DNA of 64,000 nt from Scandinavium manionii. Lineage in GTDB: Bacteria > Pseudomonadota > Gammaproteobacteria > Enterobacterales > Enterobacteriaceae. A program made the translations under genes and the position numbers. The first letter of the stretch is position 1; each line of letters opens with the position of its first letter. Below the pieces are notes generated by a model. It searched no databases, had not been told where the DNA came from, and was given only the letters and a program-made list of their open reading frames with translations. Shown here piece after piece: positions 16,860 to 25,663 of the stretch. The stretch covers positions 124,001 through 188,000 of the forward strand of contig NZ_JALIGC010000039.1 of assembly GCF_024764775.1 (NCBI RefSeq). Direction: 5' to 3'.

Positions 16860-18920
16860 TTAATCGGGCTGCTCAAGTGATTTAATGTAGTCGTAGATCG
16901 CCAGCTGTGACCGGACTTTGCGGCGGTTGCCGCGGGGCACGTAACGATTACTCAGTTCTTTGTCGATAAAACGGGCTTTCACAGTATCGCTAAATTGCAG
17001 ATCGACGATATCCAGCACCTGTTGTTTCAGGCGTGGATCGAGGATCGGCGTAGCGACTTCAATTCGGTAATCGATATTGCGTGTCATCCAGTCAGCGGAA
17101 GAGAGCCACACTTTTTTCGTGCCGCCATCTTCAAAAATATACAGCCTGTCGTGCTCAAGATAACGGTCAACGATACTGATGACGTTAATATTTTCGCTAA
17201 TGCCTTCGAGTTGAGGAATAAGCGAACACATGCCGCGCACCAGCAGATTCACCGGCACGCCGGAACTTGATGCCGCATACAGACGATCGACCAGGCCTTT
17301 GTCGACCAGGTTGTTCAGCTTCAGGGTGATCCCCGATGGGCGACCGTTCTGAGCGTGGGCAATTTCGTTGTCGATCATGTCATACAACAGGCGACGTGAG
17401 TTTTGCGGCGAGACCATCAGATAATCGAAATTCACCGGACGGTACGGGTTCTCAATGAAGTTAAATACCCGGCGGACTTCGTTGGTGATCCGCGCATCGG
17501 CGGTCAGCAGTGAATAGTCGGTATAAATTCGGGCGGTTTTTTCGTTGAAGTTACCGGTGCCGATATGCGCATAGCGCACCACATCGTCACCTTCCTTACG
17601 AGAGATAAGGAACAGTTTGGCGTGAATTTTCAGGCCTGGCGCAGAGAAGATAACGTGTACACCGGCTTCCGTCAGGCGCTTCGCCCAATGGATGTTGGCT
17701 TCTTCGTCAAAGCGCGCTTGCAGCTCAACGACGACCGTCACTTTTTTACCGTTGTGCGCTGCGTGGATCATCGAATCAATAATGCGCGAATCTTTTGCCA
17801 CGCGGTAAATATTGATTTTGATGGCCAGCACGCTCGGGTCAAACGAGGCCTGACGCAGCAGTTCCAGCACGTGCTCAAAGGTGTGATACGGGTAATAAAG
17901 CAGCACATCGCGCTGACGAATGGCGTCGAAACCGTTGCGGAATTTATCGAACCAGATATGGCGCAGGCGCGGCAGCGGTTTGTTAACCAGGTTGGCTTTA
18001 CCGACGTTCGGGAAGCTAATGAAATCTTTAAAGTTATGGTAGCGACCGCCCGGCACGATGGAGTCATAACGGGTGATGGCGAATTTCTTACGCAGCATCT
18101 CGACCATCGCATCAGGCATATCGCGCTGATACACAAAGCGTACCGGCTCAGCCGTCAGGCGCTGTTTCAGGCTCGAGGACATCAACTCCATCAGGCTCGA
18201 TTCCATCTCGTGCACCAGGTCGTACTCGGCATCACGGGTCATTTTCATCGAGTAGGCATTCAGGGCGTCGTAATCGAAGAAGCCCTGGAAGATATCGTCC
18301 AGGCAGTAGCGCAGAATGTTGTCGAGCAGGATCATCGGTTTGCGGCGGCGCGGGGTTTCCGGCGGCAAATTGACGAAACGCGGCACTTTATCCGACGGGA
18401 TTTCCAGCAGGGCGTAGCTAATTTCTTCGCCGCGAATAATTTCTACTGCCAGATAGGTGTAATCATCTTTCAAGAACTGGACTAAATCCGTTTCGCGATT
18501 AATCAGAATCGGCGTGATGTGCTGGCGCAGGTAATGTTTGAAGTAGTGGCGTAACCAGCTTTGCTGATTGACCGATAACTGACGCTCGTTAATCAGGAAA
18601 ATTTGATTGCGCGCCATTTCGAGCAACAGCTCGTTATAAAGACTGTCAAATTCCTGGTCGGCTTTCAGCACGCGGGCCTGAATTTTTCCCAGAAGATGGC
18701 GGGAATGGGCGGTGAGGCCTTGTTCTTCACTGATGATAATGCGGCGTTTGAGTTCGGCAAAACGCACTTTATAGAACTCATCAAGGTTATTGGAGTAGAT
18801 CCCCAAAAAACGCATGCGTTCTATCAACGGGTTGCTTTTATCCGCTGCTTCCTGGAGAACGCGCTCGTTAAAGGATAACCAGCTCAGTTCTTTTTCGATA
18901 TAAAGCTTATCCTGACCCAT
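16860..18920 (-). CDS. ppk: polyphosphate kinase 1
   Basis: Membrane-associated enzyme that polymerises the gamma phosphate of ATP into polyphosphate. 686 residues. N-terminal four-helix domain (ELSWLSFNERVLQEA), head domain, then two phospholipase-D-like halves. The catalytic phospho-histidine is in GLKIHAKLFLI, and the second conserved histidine is in DRYLEHDRLYIFED. First gene of the ppk-ppx operon. No clear Pho box was seen in the 191 bases upstream. Confidence 0.96.
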   Translation of the reverse strand: MGQDKLYIEKELSWLSFNERVLQEAADKSNPLIERMRFLGIYSNNLDEFYKVRFAELKRRIIISEEQGLTAHSRHLLGKIQARVLKADQEFDSLYNELLLEMARNQIFLINERQLSVNQQSWLRHYFKHYLRQHITPILINRETDLVQFLKDDYTYLAVEIIRGEEISYALLEIPSDKVPRFVNLPPETPRRRKPMILLDNILRYCLDDIFQGFFDYDALNAYSMKMTRDAEYDLVHEMESSLMELMSSSLKQRLTAEPVRFVYQRDMPDAMVEMLRKKFAITRYDSIVPGGRYHNFKDFISFPNVGKANLVNKPLPRLRHIWFDKFRNGFDAIRQRDVLLYYPYHTFEHVLELLRQASFDPSVLAIKINIYRVAKDSRIIDSMIHAAHNGKKVTVVVELQARFDEEANIHWAKRLTEAGVHVIFSAPGLKIHAKLFLISRKEGDDVVRYAHIGTGNFNEKTARIYTDYSLLTADARITNEVRRVFNFIENPYRPVNFDYLMVSPQNSRRLLYDMIDNEIAHAQNGRPSGITLKLNNLVDKGLVDRLYAASSSGVPVNLLVRGMCSLIPQLEGISENINVISIVDRYLEHDRLYIFEDGGTKKVWLSSADWMTRNIDYRIEVATPILDPRLKQQVLDIVDLQFSDTVKARFIDKELSNRYVPRGNRRKVRSQLAIYDYIKSLEQPD

Positions 18921-19075
18921 TACTACTCACACTCCGGTTGATTGACGCGGACAGCCCTCACATTATGGCGAGCTTTGACCAGTGATGTCCAACTGTGCCA
19001 GGTAAGTATGACAATAATCTGTTTGTCGTGAACCTGCGATAACGTTTTTTTATTATTCAGCGGTATGGGAGAGGG

Positions 19076-19103
19076 GAAAAGCGCCTGTCGCGATGGACAG
19101 GCG
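19076..19103 (-). terminator. purMN terminator
   Basis: On the minus strand the 8-base stem CGCCTGTC/GACAGGCG (plus positions 19082-19089 and 19096-19103) is followed by GC and TTTT. It lies just after the purN stop and before ppk. Confidence 0.75.
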
Positions 19104-19111
19104 GCCTGCAA

Positions 19112-19753
19112 CTACGCCTCGGAGGCGTAGCCTTGCGCGGGGAGCTGAACACCGTCCAGCCATGCGCTGTTGTCTTTCATTGCCAGACGTCCGTCGACAA
19201 ACCAGCTCACCACCAGCGGGTAAATGGCGTGCTCCTGGTGCTGAACGCGAGCGGTAATGTCATCTTCCGTGTCACCGGCGAACACCGGCACGTTGGCCTG
19301 TAAAATAACCGGGCCGCCGTCGAGTTCGTCCGTCACGAAGTGCACGGAGGTGCCGTGCTCTTCGTCGCCGTTTTCCAGCACCTGACGATGGGTATTCAGG
19401 CCGGGGTATTTCGGCAGCAGGGAAGGGTGGATATTCAGCAGACGCCCATGATAATGCGCCACGAACGCCGGACTCAGAATGCGCATGTAGCCTGCCAGCA
19501 CCACAACATCAGGGGCGTAGGCGTCAATTTCCTGAATCAGCTCGCGGTCAAATGCTTCGCGGTTGGGAAACTGACTGGCGCTCAGCGCATGCGCCGGGAT
19601 CGTTGCTTCACGGGCGCGCTCAAGGCCGAACGCGTCGGCCTTATTGCTGAAAACAGCCCGCAGGGTGCCATTGATTTTCTTCTGCTTGCAGGCGTCGATA
19701 ATCGCCTGCAAATTGCTTCCGTTACCAGAAATCAGCACCACAATATTTTTCAT
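19112..19753 (-). CDS. purN: phosphoribosylglycinamide formyltransferase 1
   Basis: Third step of IMP synthesis, formyl transfer from 10-formyltetrahydrofolate to GAR. 213 residues. Phosphate-binding SGNGSNLQAI at residues 9-18. The active site is NIHPSLLPKYPGLNTH (catalytic Asn and His) with HFVTDELDGGPVI supplying the catalytic Asp. Its ATG overlaps the purM stop by one base (TAATG), typical translational coupling. Followed by an intrinsic terminator. Confidence 0.97.
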   Translation of the reverse strand: MKNIVVLISGNGSNLQAIIDACKQKKINGTLRAVFSNKADAFGLERAREATIPAHALSASQFPNREAFDRELIQEIDAYAPDVVVLAGYMRILSPAFVAHYHGRLLNIHPSLLPKYPGLNTHRQVLENGDEEHGTSVHFVTDELDGGPVILQANVPVFAGDTEDDITARVQHQEHAIYPLVVSWFVDGRLAMKDNSAWLDGVQLPAQGYASEA

Positions 19754-20790
19754 TACTCGATGACCACACGCTGTTCAGAATCGGATGCTTTGATATAGCC
19801 GATTTTCCACGCGTTTTCACCTTTCTCATTCATCAGCGCGATAGCGTTATCGGCTTCTGCGGCTGGCAGCGCAATCAACATGCCCACGCCACAGTTGAAG
19901 GTGCGATACATCTCATGTTGGCTAACGTTACCGGCGGTTTGCAGCCAGTTAAATACGGACGGCCATTGCCACGAGGATTCGTCGATCACGGCCTGAGTGT
20001 TGTCCGGCAGCACGCGCGGAATGTTCTCCCAGAAGCCGCCGCCGGTGAGGTGCGCGATGGCGTGCACGTCGACGCTGGCAATCAGTTCCAGAATATTTTT
20101 CACGTAGATACGGGTGGGTGCCAGCAGGTGATCGGCCAGGGGTTTGCCGTCGAGTTCCGTGGTTTCTGGATTGGTGTCGCTGACTTCAAGGATTTTACGC
20201 ACCAGCGAATAGCCGTTGGAGTGCGGACCGCTGGAGCCGAGAGCCACCAGCACGTCGCCATCGGCCACTTTGCTGCCGTCGATGATTTCGGATTTCTCAA
20301 CCACGCCCACGCAGAAACCGGCCACGTCGTAATCTTCGCCATGATACATACCCGGCATTTCAGCAGTTTCCCCGCCCACCAGCGCACAGCCGGACTGCAG
20401 GCAGCCTTCGGCGATGCCGGTGATAACGCTGGATGCAACGTCCACGTCCAGCTTGCCGGTCGCGTAGTAATCAAGGAAGAACAGCGGCTCAGCGCCCTGT
20501 ACCACCAGGTCGTTCACGCACATTGCCACCAGATCGATGCCGATGGTGTCGTGACGCTTAAGATCCATTGCCAGGCGCAGCTTAGTGCCAACGCCATCCG
20601 TACCGGAAACCAGCACCGGCTCACGATATTTTTGCGGCAGTGCGCACAGTGCGCCAAATCCACCCAGGCCACCCATTACTTCCGGGCGGCGGGTTTTCTT
20701 CACCACACCTTTGATTCGGTCAACCAGAGCATTACCCGCGTCAATATCAACACCGGCATCTTTATAGCTGAGAGAGGTTTTGTCGGTCAC
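19753..20790 (-). CDS. purM: phosphoribosylformylglycinamidine cyclo-ligase (AIR synthetase)
   Basis: Fifth step of purine synthesis, ATP-dependent closure of FGAM to AIR. 345 residues, same as E. coli. Markers: LSYKDAGVDIDAGNALV at the N-terminus, GTDGVGTKLRLA (ATP/substrate loop), DLVVQGAEPLFFLDYYATG and LVGGETAEMPG. First gene of purMN, repressed by PurR through the box at 20846-20861. In E. coli upp lies directly divergent; here bglK and a bglA-like gene intervene. Confidence 0.97.
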   Translation of the reverse strand: MTDKTSLSYKDAGVDIDAGNALVDRIKGVVKKTRRPEVMGGLGGFGALCALPQKYREPVLVSGTDGVGTKLRLAMDLKRHDTIGIDLVAMCVNDLVVQGAEPLFFLDYYATGKLDVDVASSVITGIAEGCLQSGCALVGGETAEMPGMYHGEDYDVAGFCVGVVEKSEIIDGSKVADGDVLVALGSSGPHSNGYSLVRKILEVSDTNPETTELDGKPLADHLLAPTRIYVKNILELIASVDVHAIAHLTGGGFWENIPRVLPDNTQAVIDESSWQWPSVFNWLQTAGNVSQHEMYRTFNCGVGMLIALPAAEADNAIALMNEKGENAWKIGYIKASDSEQRVVIE

Positions 20791-20845
20791 TGCAAGTCTC
20801 CACGAATGGCGTTAGCAAATAAAATCGGCGCCATTCTAACAGCCT

Positions 20846-20861
20846 AAGCAAACGTTTGCGA
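20846..20861 (-). promoter_or_regulatory. PurR operator of purMN
   Basis: AAGCAAACGTTTGCGA, 13 of 16 positions match the ACGCAAACGTTTGCGT consensus with a perfect central palindrome. It lies 55 bases upstream of the purM start codon, as expected for hypoxanthine/guanine-dependent repression. Confidence 0.9.
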
Positions 20862-20925
20862 GCCTGGGCGCGGGATATCTTTTGTTGACGTTTTTTTACA
20901 CACTTTCAGCATTCGTTCAGTCAAA

Positions 20926-21016
20926 TTTGAACCCGTTCACGAAAATGAAACCGGGTACATTTTAATGCTTGCAGGTTATTGCTACAGCACACAATATTCC
21001 ACTGAAACCGGTTTCT
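20926..21016 (+). promoter_or_regulatory. bglK promoter region: CRP-like site and two LacI/GalR-family operator-like palindromes
   Basis: Palindrome TGAAACCGGTTTCT at 21003-21016 and a half-matching TGAAACCGGGTACA at 20946-20959 lie 57 bases apart; this is the AscG/GalR-type operator pattern. A CRP-like TTTGA-N6-TCACG occurs at 20926-20941. A weak promoter TTGCAG-N17-CAATAT (20969-20974, 20992-20997) would start near 21004, inside the second operator, and put the CRP site near -71. No LacI-family regulator is encoded in the window, so control would be in trans. Confidence 0.55.
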
Positions 21017-21044
21017 GAAATTGCCGTCAGGAGGAGTAAAGCAC

Positions 21045-21920
21045 ATGCACATTGCCGCGTTTGATATTGGTGGCACGGCGCTCAAAATGGGCGTAGTGAC
21101 CGTCGAAGGGGCGATCGTCGCGAAAGGGAAAGTGACCATCAAAGACAGCGACGGTGAGGCTATTCTGCAAGGCATTCTCAGCTGGCTGGAGGCGCATCCG
21201 GAATGTGAAGGCATCGCCATCAGCGCGCCTGGCTACGTCAATCCTCACACCGGTTTCATTGAAATGGGCGGGGCTATTCGCAAATTCGACCAGTTCGGCA
21301 TTAAAGCGTGGCTCGAAGAACGCACCCGTCTGCCGGTCGCCATTGAAAACGACGCCAACTGCGTGCTGCTCGCCGAACGCTGGCAGGGCAAAGCGGCAGA
21401 GATGAGTGACTTTCTGGTGCTGACGATTGGCACCGGCATCGGCGGCGCGATTTTCTGCAATAACCAGCTGGTACGCGGCGCGCGTTTTCGCGGCGGTGAA
21501 TTTGGCTACATGTTTACCGACCGCCCCGGCAGTCGGCAGCCGACGCACTACACCATGAATGCCACCTGCACGCTGCGTGTTCTGCGCAACCGCTATGCGA
21601 ACCATATCGGAAAACCGCTCGATGAGGTCAGTGGCGAAGAGATATTCGACGCCTGCGATGCGGGAGACGCGGTTTGCCAGCGGCTGGTGAACGATTTTTT
21701 CAACGGCATCGCCAGCGGCCTGTACAACCTGGTCAATCTGTTCGACCCGCAAACTATTCTGCTCGGCGGCGGTATCACCGAACGCCCGGGCTTCCTGCAA
21801 CAACTGAAACAGCATCTCGCCTGGTTCGGTATTGATGAATACGTTGATACCGTCAGCCACGGCAACGACGCCGGTTTACTCGGCGCGGTTTACCATTTTA
21901 ATCAGCAGTCTGAATGTTAA
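21045..21920 (+). CDS. bglK: beta-glucoside kinase (ROK family)
   Basis: ATP-dependent 6-phosphorylation of non-phosphorylated beta-glucosides such as cellobiose or gentiobiose in the cytoplasm. 291 residues. ROK features: phosphate-binding AAFDIGGTALKMG (residues 4-16), AIENDANCVLLAE with the catalytic Asp, LTIGTGIGGAIFC, the GARFRGGEFGYM region with the conserved Glu, and CTLRVLR. Closely resembles Klebsiella BglK. Start chosen at the ATG eight bases after AGGAGGAG. Followed after 13 bases by a 6-phospho-beta-glucosidase that would split the product, so the two act in sequence. This pair is absent from this site in E. coli K-12. Confidence 0.88.
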   Translation: MHIAAFDIGGTALKMGVVTVEGAIVAKGKVTIKDSDGEAILQGILSWLEAHPECEGIAISAPGYVNPHTGFIEMGGAIRKFDQFGIKAWLEERTRLPVAIENDANCVLLAERWQGKAAEMSDFLVLTIGTGIGGAIFCNNQLVRGARFRGGEFGYMFTDRPGSRQPTHYTMNATCTLRVLRNRYANHIGKPLDEVSGEEIFDACDAGDAVCQRLVNDFFNGIASGLYNLVNLFDPQTILLGGGITERPGFLQQLKQHLAWFGIDEYVDTVSHGNDAGLLGAVYHFNQQSEC

Positions 21921-21933
21921 AGAGGGAGTTGTT

Positions 21934-23364
21934 ATGTCCGGATTTAAAAGCGATTTTCTGTGGGGCGGTGCTGTTGCGGCGCATCAGCTGGAAGGCGGCT
22001 GGAAAGAGGGCGGAAAAGGCCCGAGCGTTGCCGATGTGATGACCGCCGGGGCCCACGGCGTAGCGCGTGAAATTACCGACGGCGTGCTGCCTGGAAAAAA
22101 CTACCCGAACCATGACGCGATCGATTTCTATCACCGCTATAAAGACGACATCAAACTGTTTGCCGAAATGGGCTTCAAATGTTTCCGCACCTCGATTGCC
22201 TGGACGCGTCTGTTCCCGAAAGGTGACGAGCTGGAGCCGAACGAAGCGGGCCTGAAATTCTACGACGACCTGTTCGACGAATGCCTGAAATACGGCATCG
22301 AGCCGGTGATTACGCTGTCGCACTTCGAAATGCCGTATCACCTGGTGAAAGAGTACGGCGGCTGGCGTAACCGTAAAGTCATCGACTTCTTTGTGCGCTT
22401 TGCGAAAGTGGCGTTCGAGCGCTATCAGCACAAAGTGAAGTACTGGATGACCTTCAACGAAATCAACAACCAGGCAAATTTCCACGAAGATTTCGCGCCG
22501 TTTACCAACTCCGGCATCAAGTACGAAGAGGGTGAGGATCGCGAGCCGATTATGTATCAGGCGGCGCACTATGAGCTGGTCGCCAGTGCGCTGGCGGTGA
22601 AAGTGGCGCGTGAGATTAACCCATCGCTGCAAGTCGGTTGCATGATTGCGATGTGCCCGATTTACCCACTGACCTGCGCGCCGGACGACATGATGATGGC
22701 AATGAACGCGATGCATCGTCGTTACTGGTTCACCGATGTGCATGTGCGCGGCAAATATCCGCAGCATCTGCTGAACTACTTCGAGCGTCGTGGTTTTGAG
22801 CTTGATATCACCGCAGAAGACAACGCCGCGCTGAAACAGGGCTGTGTCGATTACATCGGCTTCAGCTACTACATGTCTTTCGCCACCAAGGCGACGGCTG
22901 ACAACCCGCAGCTCGACTACGATGAAACCACCAGCCTGGTTTCCAACCCGTACGTGAAAAAATCGGACTGGGGCTGGCAGATTGATCCGGTTGGCCTGCG
23001 TTATTCACTGAACTGGTTCTGGGATCACTATCAGCTTCCGCTGTTCATTGTGGAAAACGGCTTCGGCGCCATCGACGTGCGTGAAAACGACGGCAGCGTA
23101 AACGATCAGTACCGCATTGATTATCTCTCCGCCCACATCGCCGAAATGAAAAAAGCAGTGGTGGAAGACGGCGTGGACCTGATGGGTTATACCCCATGGG
23201 GCTGTATCGACCTCGTCTCTGCCGGAACCGGTGAGATGAAAAAACGTTACGGATTTATCTATGTCGATAAAGATAATGAAGGCAACGGCACCCTGGAACG
23301 TAGCCGCAAAAAATCTTTTGCGTGGTATCAAAAGGTTATCAGCAGCAACGGCGAATCGCTCTAA
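21934..23364 (+). CDS. 6-phospho-beta-glucosidase, GH1, BglA-like
   Basis: Hydrolyses phosphorylated beta-glucosides. 476 residues, family 1 glycoside hydrolase. The start is the ATG after AGGGAG, not the upstream in-frame starts that run into bglK. The N-terminal FLWGGAVAAHQLEGG (residues 8-22) is the GH1 signature. Acid/base Glu is in MTFNEINNQ and the nucleophile Glu in FIVENGFGA. SAGTGEMKKRYGFIYVD near the end carries the residues that bind the 6-phosphate. It resembles E. coli BglA more than AscB. Could be an extra paralogue; whether a bglA copy exists elsewhere cannot be seen here. Confidence 0.9.
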   Translation: MSGFKSDFLWGGAVAAHQLEGGWKEGGKGPSVADVMTAGAHGVAREITDGVLPGKNYPNHDAIDFYHRYKDDIKLFAEMGFKCFRTSIAWTRLFPKGDELEPNEAGLKFYDDLFDECLKYGIEPVITLSHFEMPYHLVKEYGGWRNRKVIDFFVRFAKVAFERYQHKVKYWMTFNEINNQANFHEDFAPFTNSGIKYEEGEDREPIMYQAAHYELVASALAVKVAREINPSLQVGCMIAMCPIYPLTCAPDDMMMAMNAMHRRYWFTDVHVRGKYPQHLLNYFERRGFELDITAEDNAALKQGCVDYIGFSYYMSFATKATADNPQLDYDETTSLVSNPYVKKSDWGWQIDPVGLRYSLNWFWDHYQLPLFIVENGFGAIDVRENDGSVNDQYRIDYLSAHIAEMKKAVVEDGVDLMGYTPWGCIDLVSAGTGEMKKRYGFIYVDKDNEGNGTLERSRKKSFAWYQKVISSNGESL

Positions 23365-23392
23365 TTTTGCGCGATTGATTCACTGAAAGATA

Positions 23393-23422
23393 AAACCTCG
23401 CTTCGGCGGGGTTTATTTTTAT
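23393..23422 (+). terminator. terminator after the bglA-like gene
   Basis: Stem AAACCTCGC (23393-23401) and GCGGGGTTT (23406-23414, one G-U pair) closed by a TTCG tetraloop and followed by ATTTTTAT. Strong intrinsic terminator separating bglK-bglA from upp. Confidence 0.88.
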
Positions 23423-23510
23423 CCTTACTTTATAATGAGTAACAATGTGTTAATCACTTTGCTTGATCCCCGTCAATGAGAACGGGTATGGCGCTGCCTG
23501 CAAAAAGCGG

Positions 23511-23530
23511 TATAATCCGGCGATTTTTTT
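23511..23530 (+). promoter_or_regulatory. upp promoter with UTP-sensing T-tract start region
   Basis: Perfect -10 TATAAT at 23511-23516 followed by GATTTTTTT at 23522-23530 at the expected start. In E. coli upp a run of T in the initially transcribed region causes UTP-dependent slippage that lowers expression when UTP is high; the same layout is kept here (seven T). Confidence 0.75.
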
Positions 23531-23557
23531 GTGGTTGCCCCTCAGAGGAGAAAGAGA

Positions 23558-24184
23558 ATGAAGATTGTGGAAGTGAAACACCCGCTCGTAAAACACAAGC
23601 TGGGCCTGATGCGTGAGCATGACATCAGCACCAAACGCTTCCGTGAACTCGCCTCAGAAGTGGGCAGCTTGCTGACTTATGAAGCAACGTCTGACCTGGA
23701 AACTGAAACTGTCACCATTGAAGGCTGGAACGGCCCGGTGCAGGTCGAGCAGATCAAAGGCAAGAAAATTACCGTTGTGCCAATCCTGCGTGCAGGCCTG
23801 GGCATGATGGAAGGCGTACTGGAGCACGTTCCGAGTGCGCGTATCAGTGTGGTCGGCATCTACCGTAATGAAGAAACCCTCGAGCCGGTACCGTACTTCC
23901 AGAAGCTGGTGTCAAACATCGACGAACGTATGGCGCTGGTGGTTGACCCGATGCTGGCAACCGGCGGCTCTATGATCGCCACTATCGACCTGCTGAAAAA
24001 CGCAGGTTGCACCAGCATTAAGGTGCTGGTTCTGGTTGCGGCTCCGGAAGGTATTGCAGCGCTGGAGAAAGCGCACCCGGATGTAGAACTCTACACCGCG
24101 TCCATTGACCAGGGCCTTAACGAGCACGGATACATTATTCCTGGCCTCGGCGATGCCGGTGACAAGATTTTTGGTACCAAATAA
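23558..24184 (+). CDS. upp: uracil phosphoribosyltransferase
   Basis: Salvage of uracil with PRPP to UMP, cytoplasmic. 208 residues, identical in length to E. coli Upp. The start is the ATG (MKIVEVKHPLV) preceded by GAGGAG, not the upstream in-frame GTG. PRPP loop MALVVDPMLATGGSM (about residues 126-140) and the uracil-binding PGLGDAGDKIFGT at the C-terminus are intact. Followed by its own terminator and then uraA; upp and uraA are co-transcribed in E. coli despite it. Confidence 0.97.
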   Translation: MKIVEVKHPLVKHKLGLMREHDISTKRFRELASEVGSLLTYEATSDLETETVTIEGWNGPVQVEQIKGKKITVVPILRAGLGMMEGVLEHVPSARISVVGIYRNEETLEPVPYFQKLVSNIDERMALVVDPMLATGGSMIATIDLLKNAGCTSIKVLVLVAAPEGIAALEKAHPDVELYTASIDQGLNEHGYIIPGLGDAGDKIFGTK

Positions 24185-24200
24185 AAGATTCATTAAAAAT

Positions 24201-24228
24201 AGCCGACTTTGAGAGTCGGCTTTTTTTT
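24201..24228 (+). terminator. upp-uraA intercistronic terminator
   Basis: Stem AGCCGACT/AGTCGGCT (24201-24208, 24214-24221) followed by a run of T up to 24228. It lies between upp and uraA and may set their relative expression. Confidence 0.85.
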
Positions 24229-24278
24229 GACTAAAACACACCAATACAAACAACAACACTCAGACAGAGGATAAACCT

Positions 24279-25565
24279 ATGACGCGCCGCGCTATCGGGG
24301 TAAGTGAAAGACCGCCACTTTTGCAGACCATCCCGCTTAGTTTGCAGCATCTGTTCGCCATGTTTGGCGCGACGGTGCTGGTACCTTTCCTGTTTCACAT
24401 CAACCCGGCAACGGTTCTGCTGTTCAACGGTATCGGCACGCTGATGTATCTGTTCATCTGCAAGGGCAAAATCCCGGCCTATCTCGGTTCAAGCTTTGCG
24501 TTTATTTCCCCGGTGCTACTGCTGTTACCTTTGGGCTATGAAGTGGCGCTCGGCGGCTTCATTATGTGCGGCGTGCTGTTCTGCCTGGTGTCGTTCATCG
24601 TCAAAAAAGCGGGCACCGGATGGCTGGACGTGATGTTCCCTCCGGCCGCGATGGGGGCGATTGTCGCAGTTATCGGCCTGGAACTGGCGCATGTGGCGGC
24701 TGACATGGCTGGCCTGCTTCCAGCGGCGGGTACGGCGCCAAATACCACCAGCATCATGATTTCACTGATAACGTTGGGCGTAACGGTGTTCAGCTCCGTG
24801 CTGTTCCGCGGTTTCCTGGCGATCATCCCAATTCTGATTGGCGTGCTGACCGGTTACGCGCTGTCGTTTGCGGTCGGTATCGTAGACACTTCCGCAATTG
24901 CACAGGCTCCGTGGTTTGCGTTGCCAACCTTCTACACTCCGCGCTTTGAGTGGTTTGCTATCTTCACTATTCTGCCTGCTGCCCTGGTGGTTATCGCTGA
25001 GCACGTCGGCCACCTGGTGGTGACCGCAAACATCGTCAAAAAAGATCTGATCCGCGACCCGGGCCTGCATCGTTCGATGTTTGCCAACGGCCTGTCGACC
25101 ATCATTTCTGGTTTCTTTGGTTCCACGCCAAATACCACTTACGGTGAAAACATTGGCGTTATGGCCATCACCCGTGTGTACAGCACCTGGGTTATTGGTG
25201 GCGCGGCGATTATCGCCATCCTGCTGTCCTGCGTCGGTAAACTGGCTGCGGCGATTCAAATCATTCCGGTCCCGGTTATCGGCGGTGTGTCACTGCTGCT
25301 GTACGGGGTGATTGGCGCATCGGGTATTCGCGTTCTGATTGAATCAAAAGTCGATTACAACAAGACGCAAAACCTGATCCTGACCGCCGTTATTCTGATC
25401 ATCGGCGTCAGCGGGGCGACTGTGCACATCGGTGCAGCAGAGCTGAAAGGCATGGCGCTGGCGACTATCGTGGGTGTGGCCCTGAGCCTTATCTTCAAAC
25501 TGATAAGCGTTCTGCGCCCGGAAGAAGTGGTGCTTGATCCGGCGGATAGCGATAAAACAGCGTAA
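24279..25565 (+). CDS. uraA: uracil:proton symporter
   Basis: Inner-membrane NCS2 (nucleobase/ascorbate) transporter, 428 residues with 14 predicted spans. PPLLQTIPLSLQHLFAMFGA at the N-terminus is the family start. VIAEHVGHLVVTANI carries the central Glu of the uracil site, and GFFGSTPNTTYGENIGVMA holds the second conserved Glu. Ends with a short acidic cytoplasmic tail. Forms the uptake partner of Upp, which traps uracil as UMP. A GC-rich hairpin follows the stop. Confidence 0.96.
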   Translation: MTRRAIGVSERPPLLQTIPLSLQHLFAMFGATVLVPFLFHINPATVLLFNGIGTLMYLFICKGKIPAYLGSSFAFISPVLLLLPLGYEVALGGFIMCGVLFCLVSFIVKKAGTGWLDVMFPPAAMGAIVAVIGLELAHVAADMAGLLPAAGTAPNTTSIMISLITLGVTVFSSVLFRGFLAIIPILIGVLTGYALSFAVGIVDTSAIAQAPWFALPTFYTPRFEWFAIFTILPAALVVIAEHVGHLVVTANIVKKDLIRDPGLHRSMFANGLSTIISGFFGSTPNTTYGENIGVMAITRVYSTWVIGGAAIIAILLSCVGKLAAAIQIIPVPVIGGVSLLLYGVIGASGIRVLIESKVDYNKTQNLILTAVILIIGVSGATVHIGAAELKGMALATIVGVALSLIFKLISVLRPEEVVLDPADSDKTA

Positions 25566-25575
25566 CGATCGATCA

Positions 25576-25605
25576 ACCGGGTGGGACTTCCCGCCCGGTT
25601 CTCTC
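25576..25605 (+). terminator. uraA terminator candidate
   Basis: Stem ACCGGGTGGG (25576-25585) and CCCGCCCGGT (25590-25599), loop ACTT, followed by a weak TCTCTC tract. Strong stem, poor T-run. Confidence 0.6.
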
Positions 25606-25663
25606 ATTCGCGGATCTTGTGTTACACTCACCGCGTTTTTAGCAGTTCCATGTTGAGGTCACT

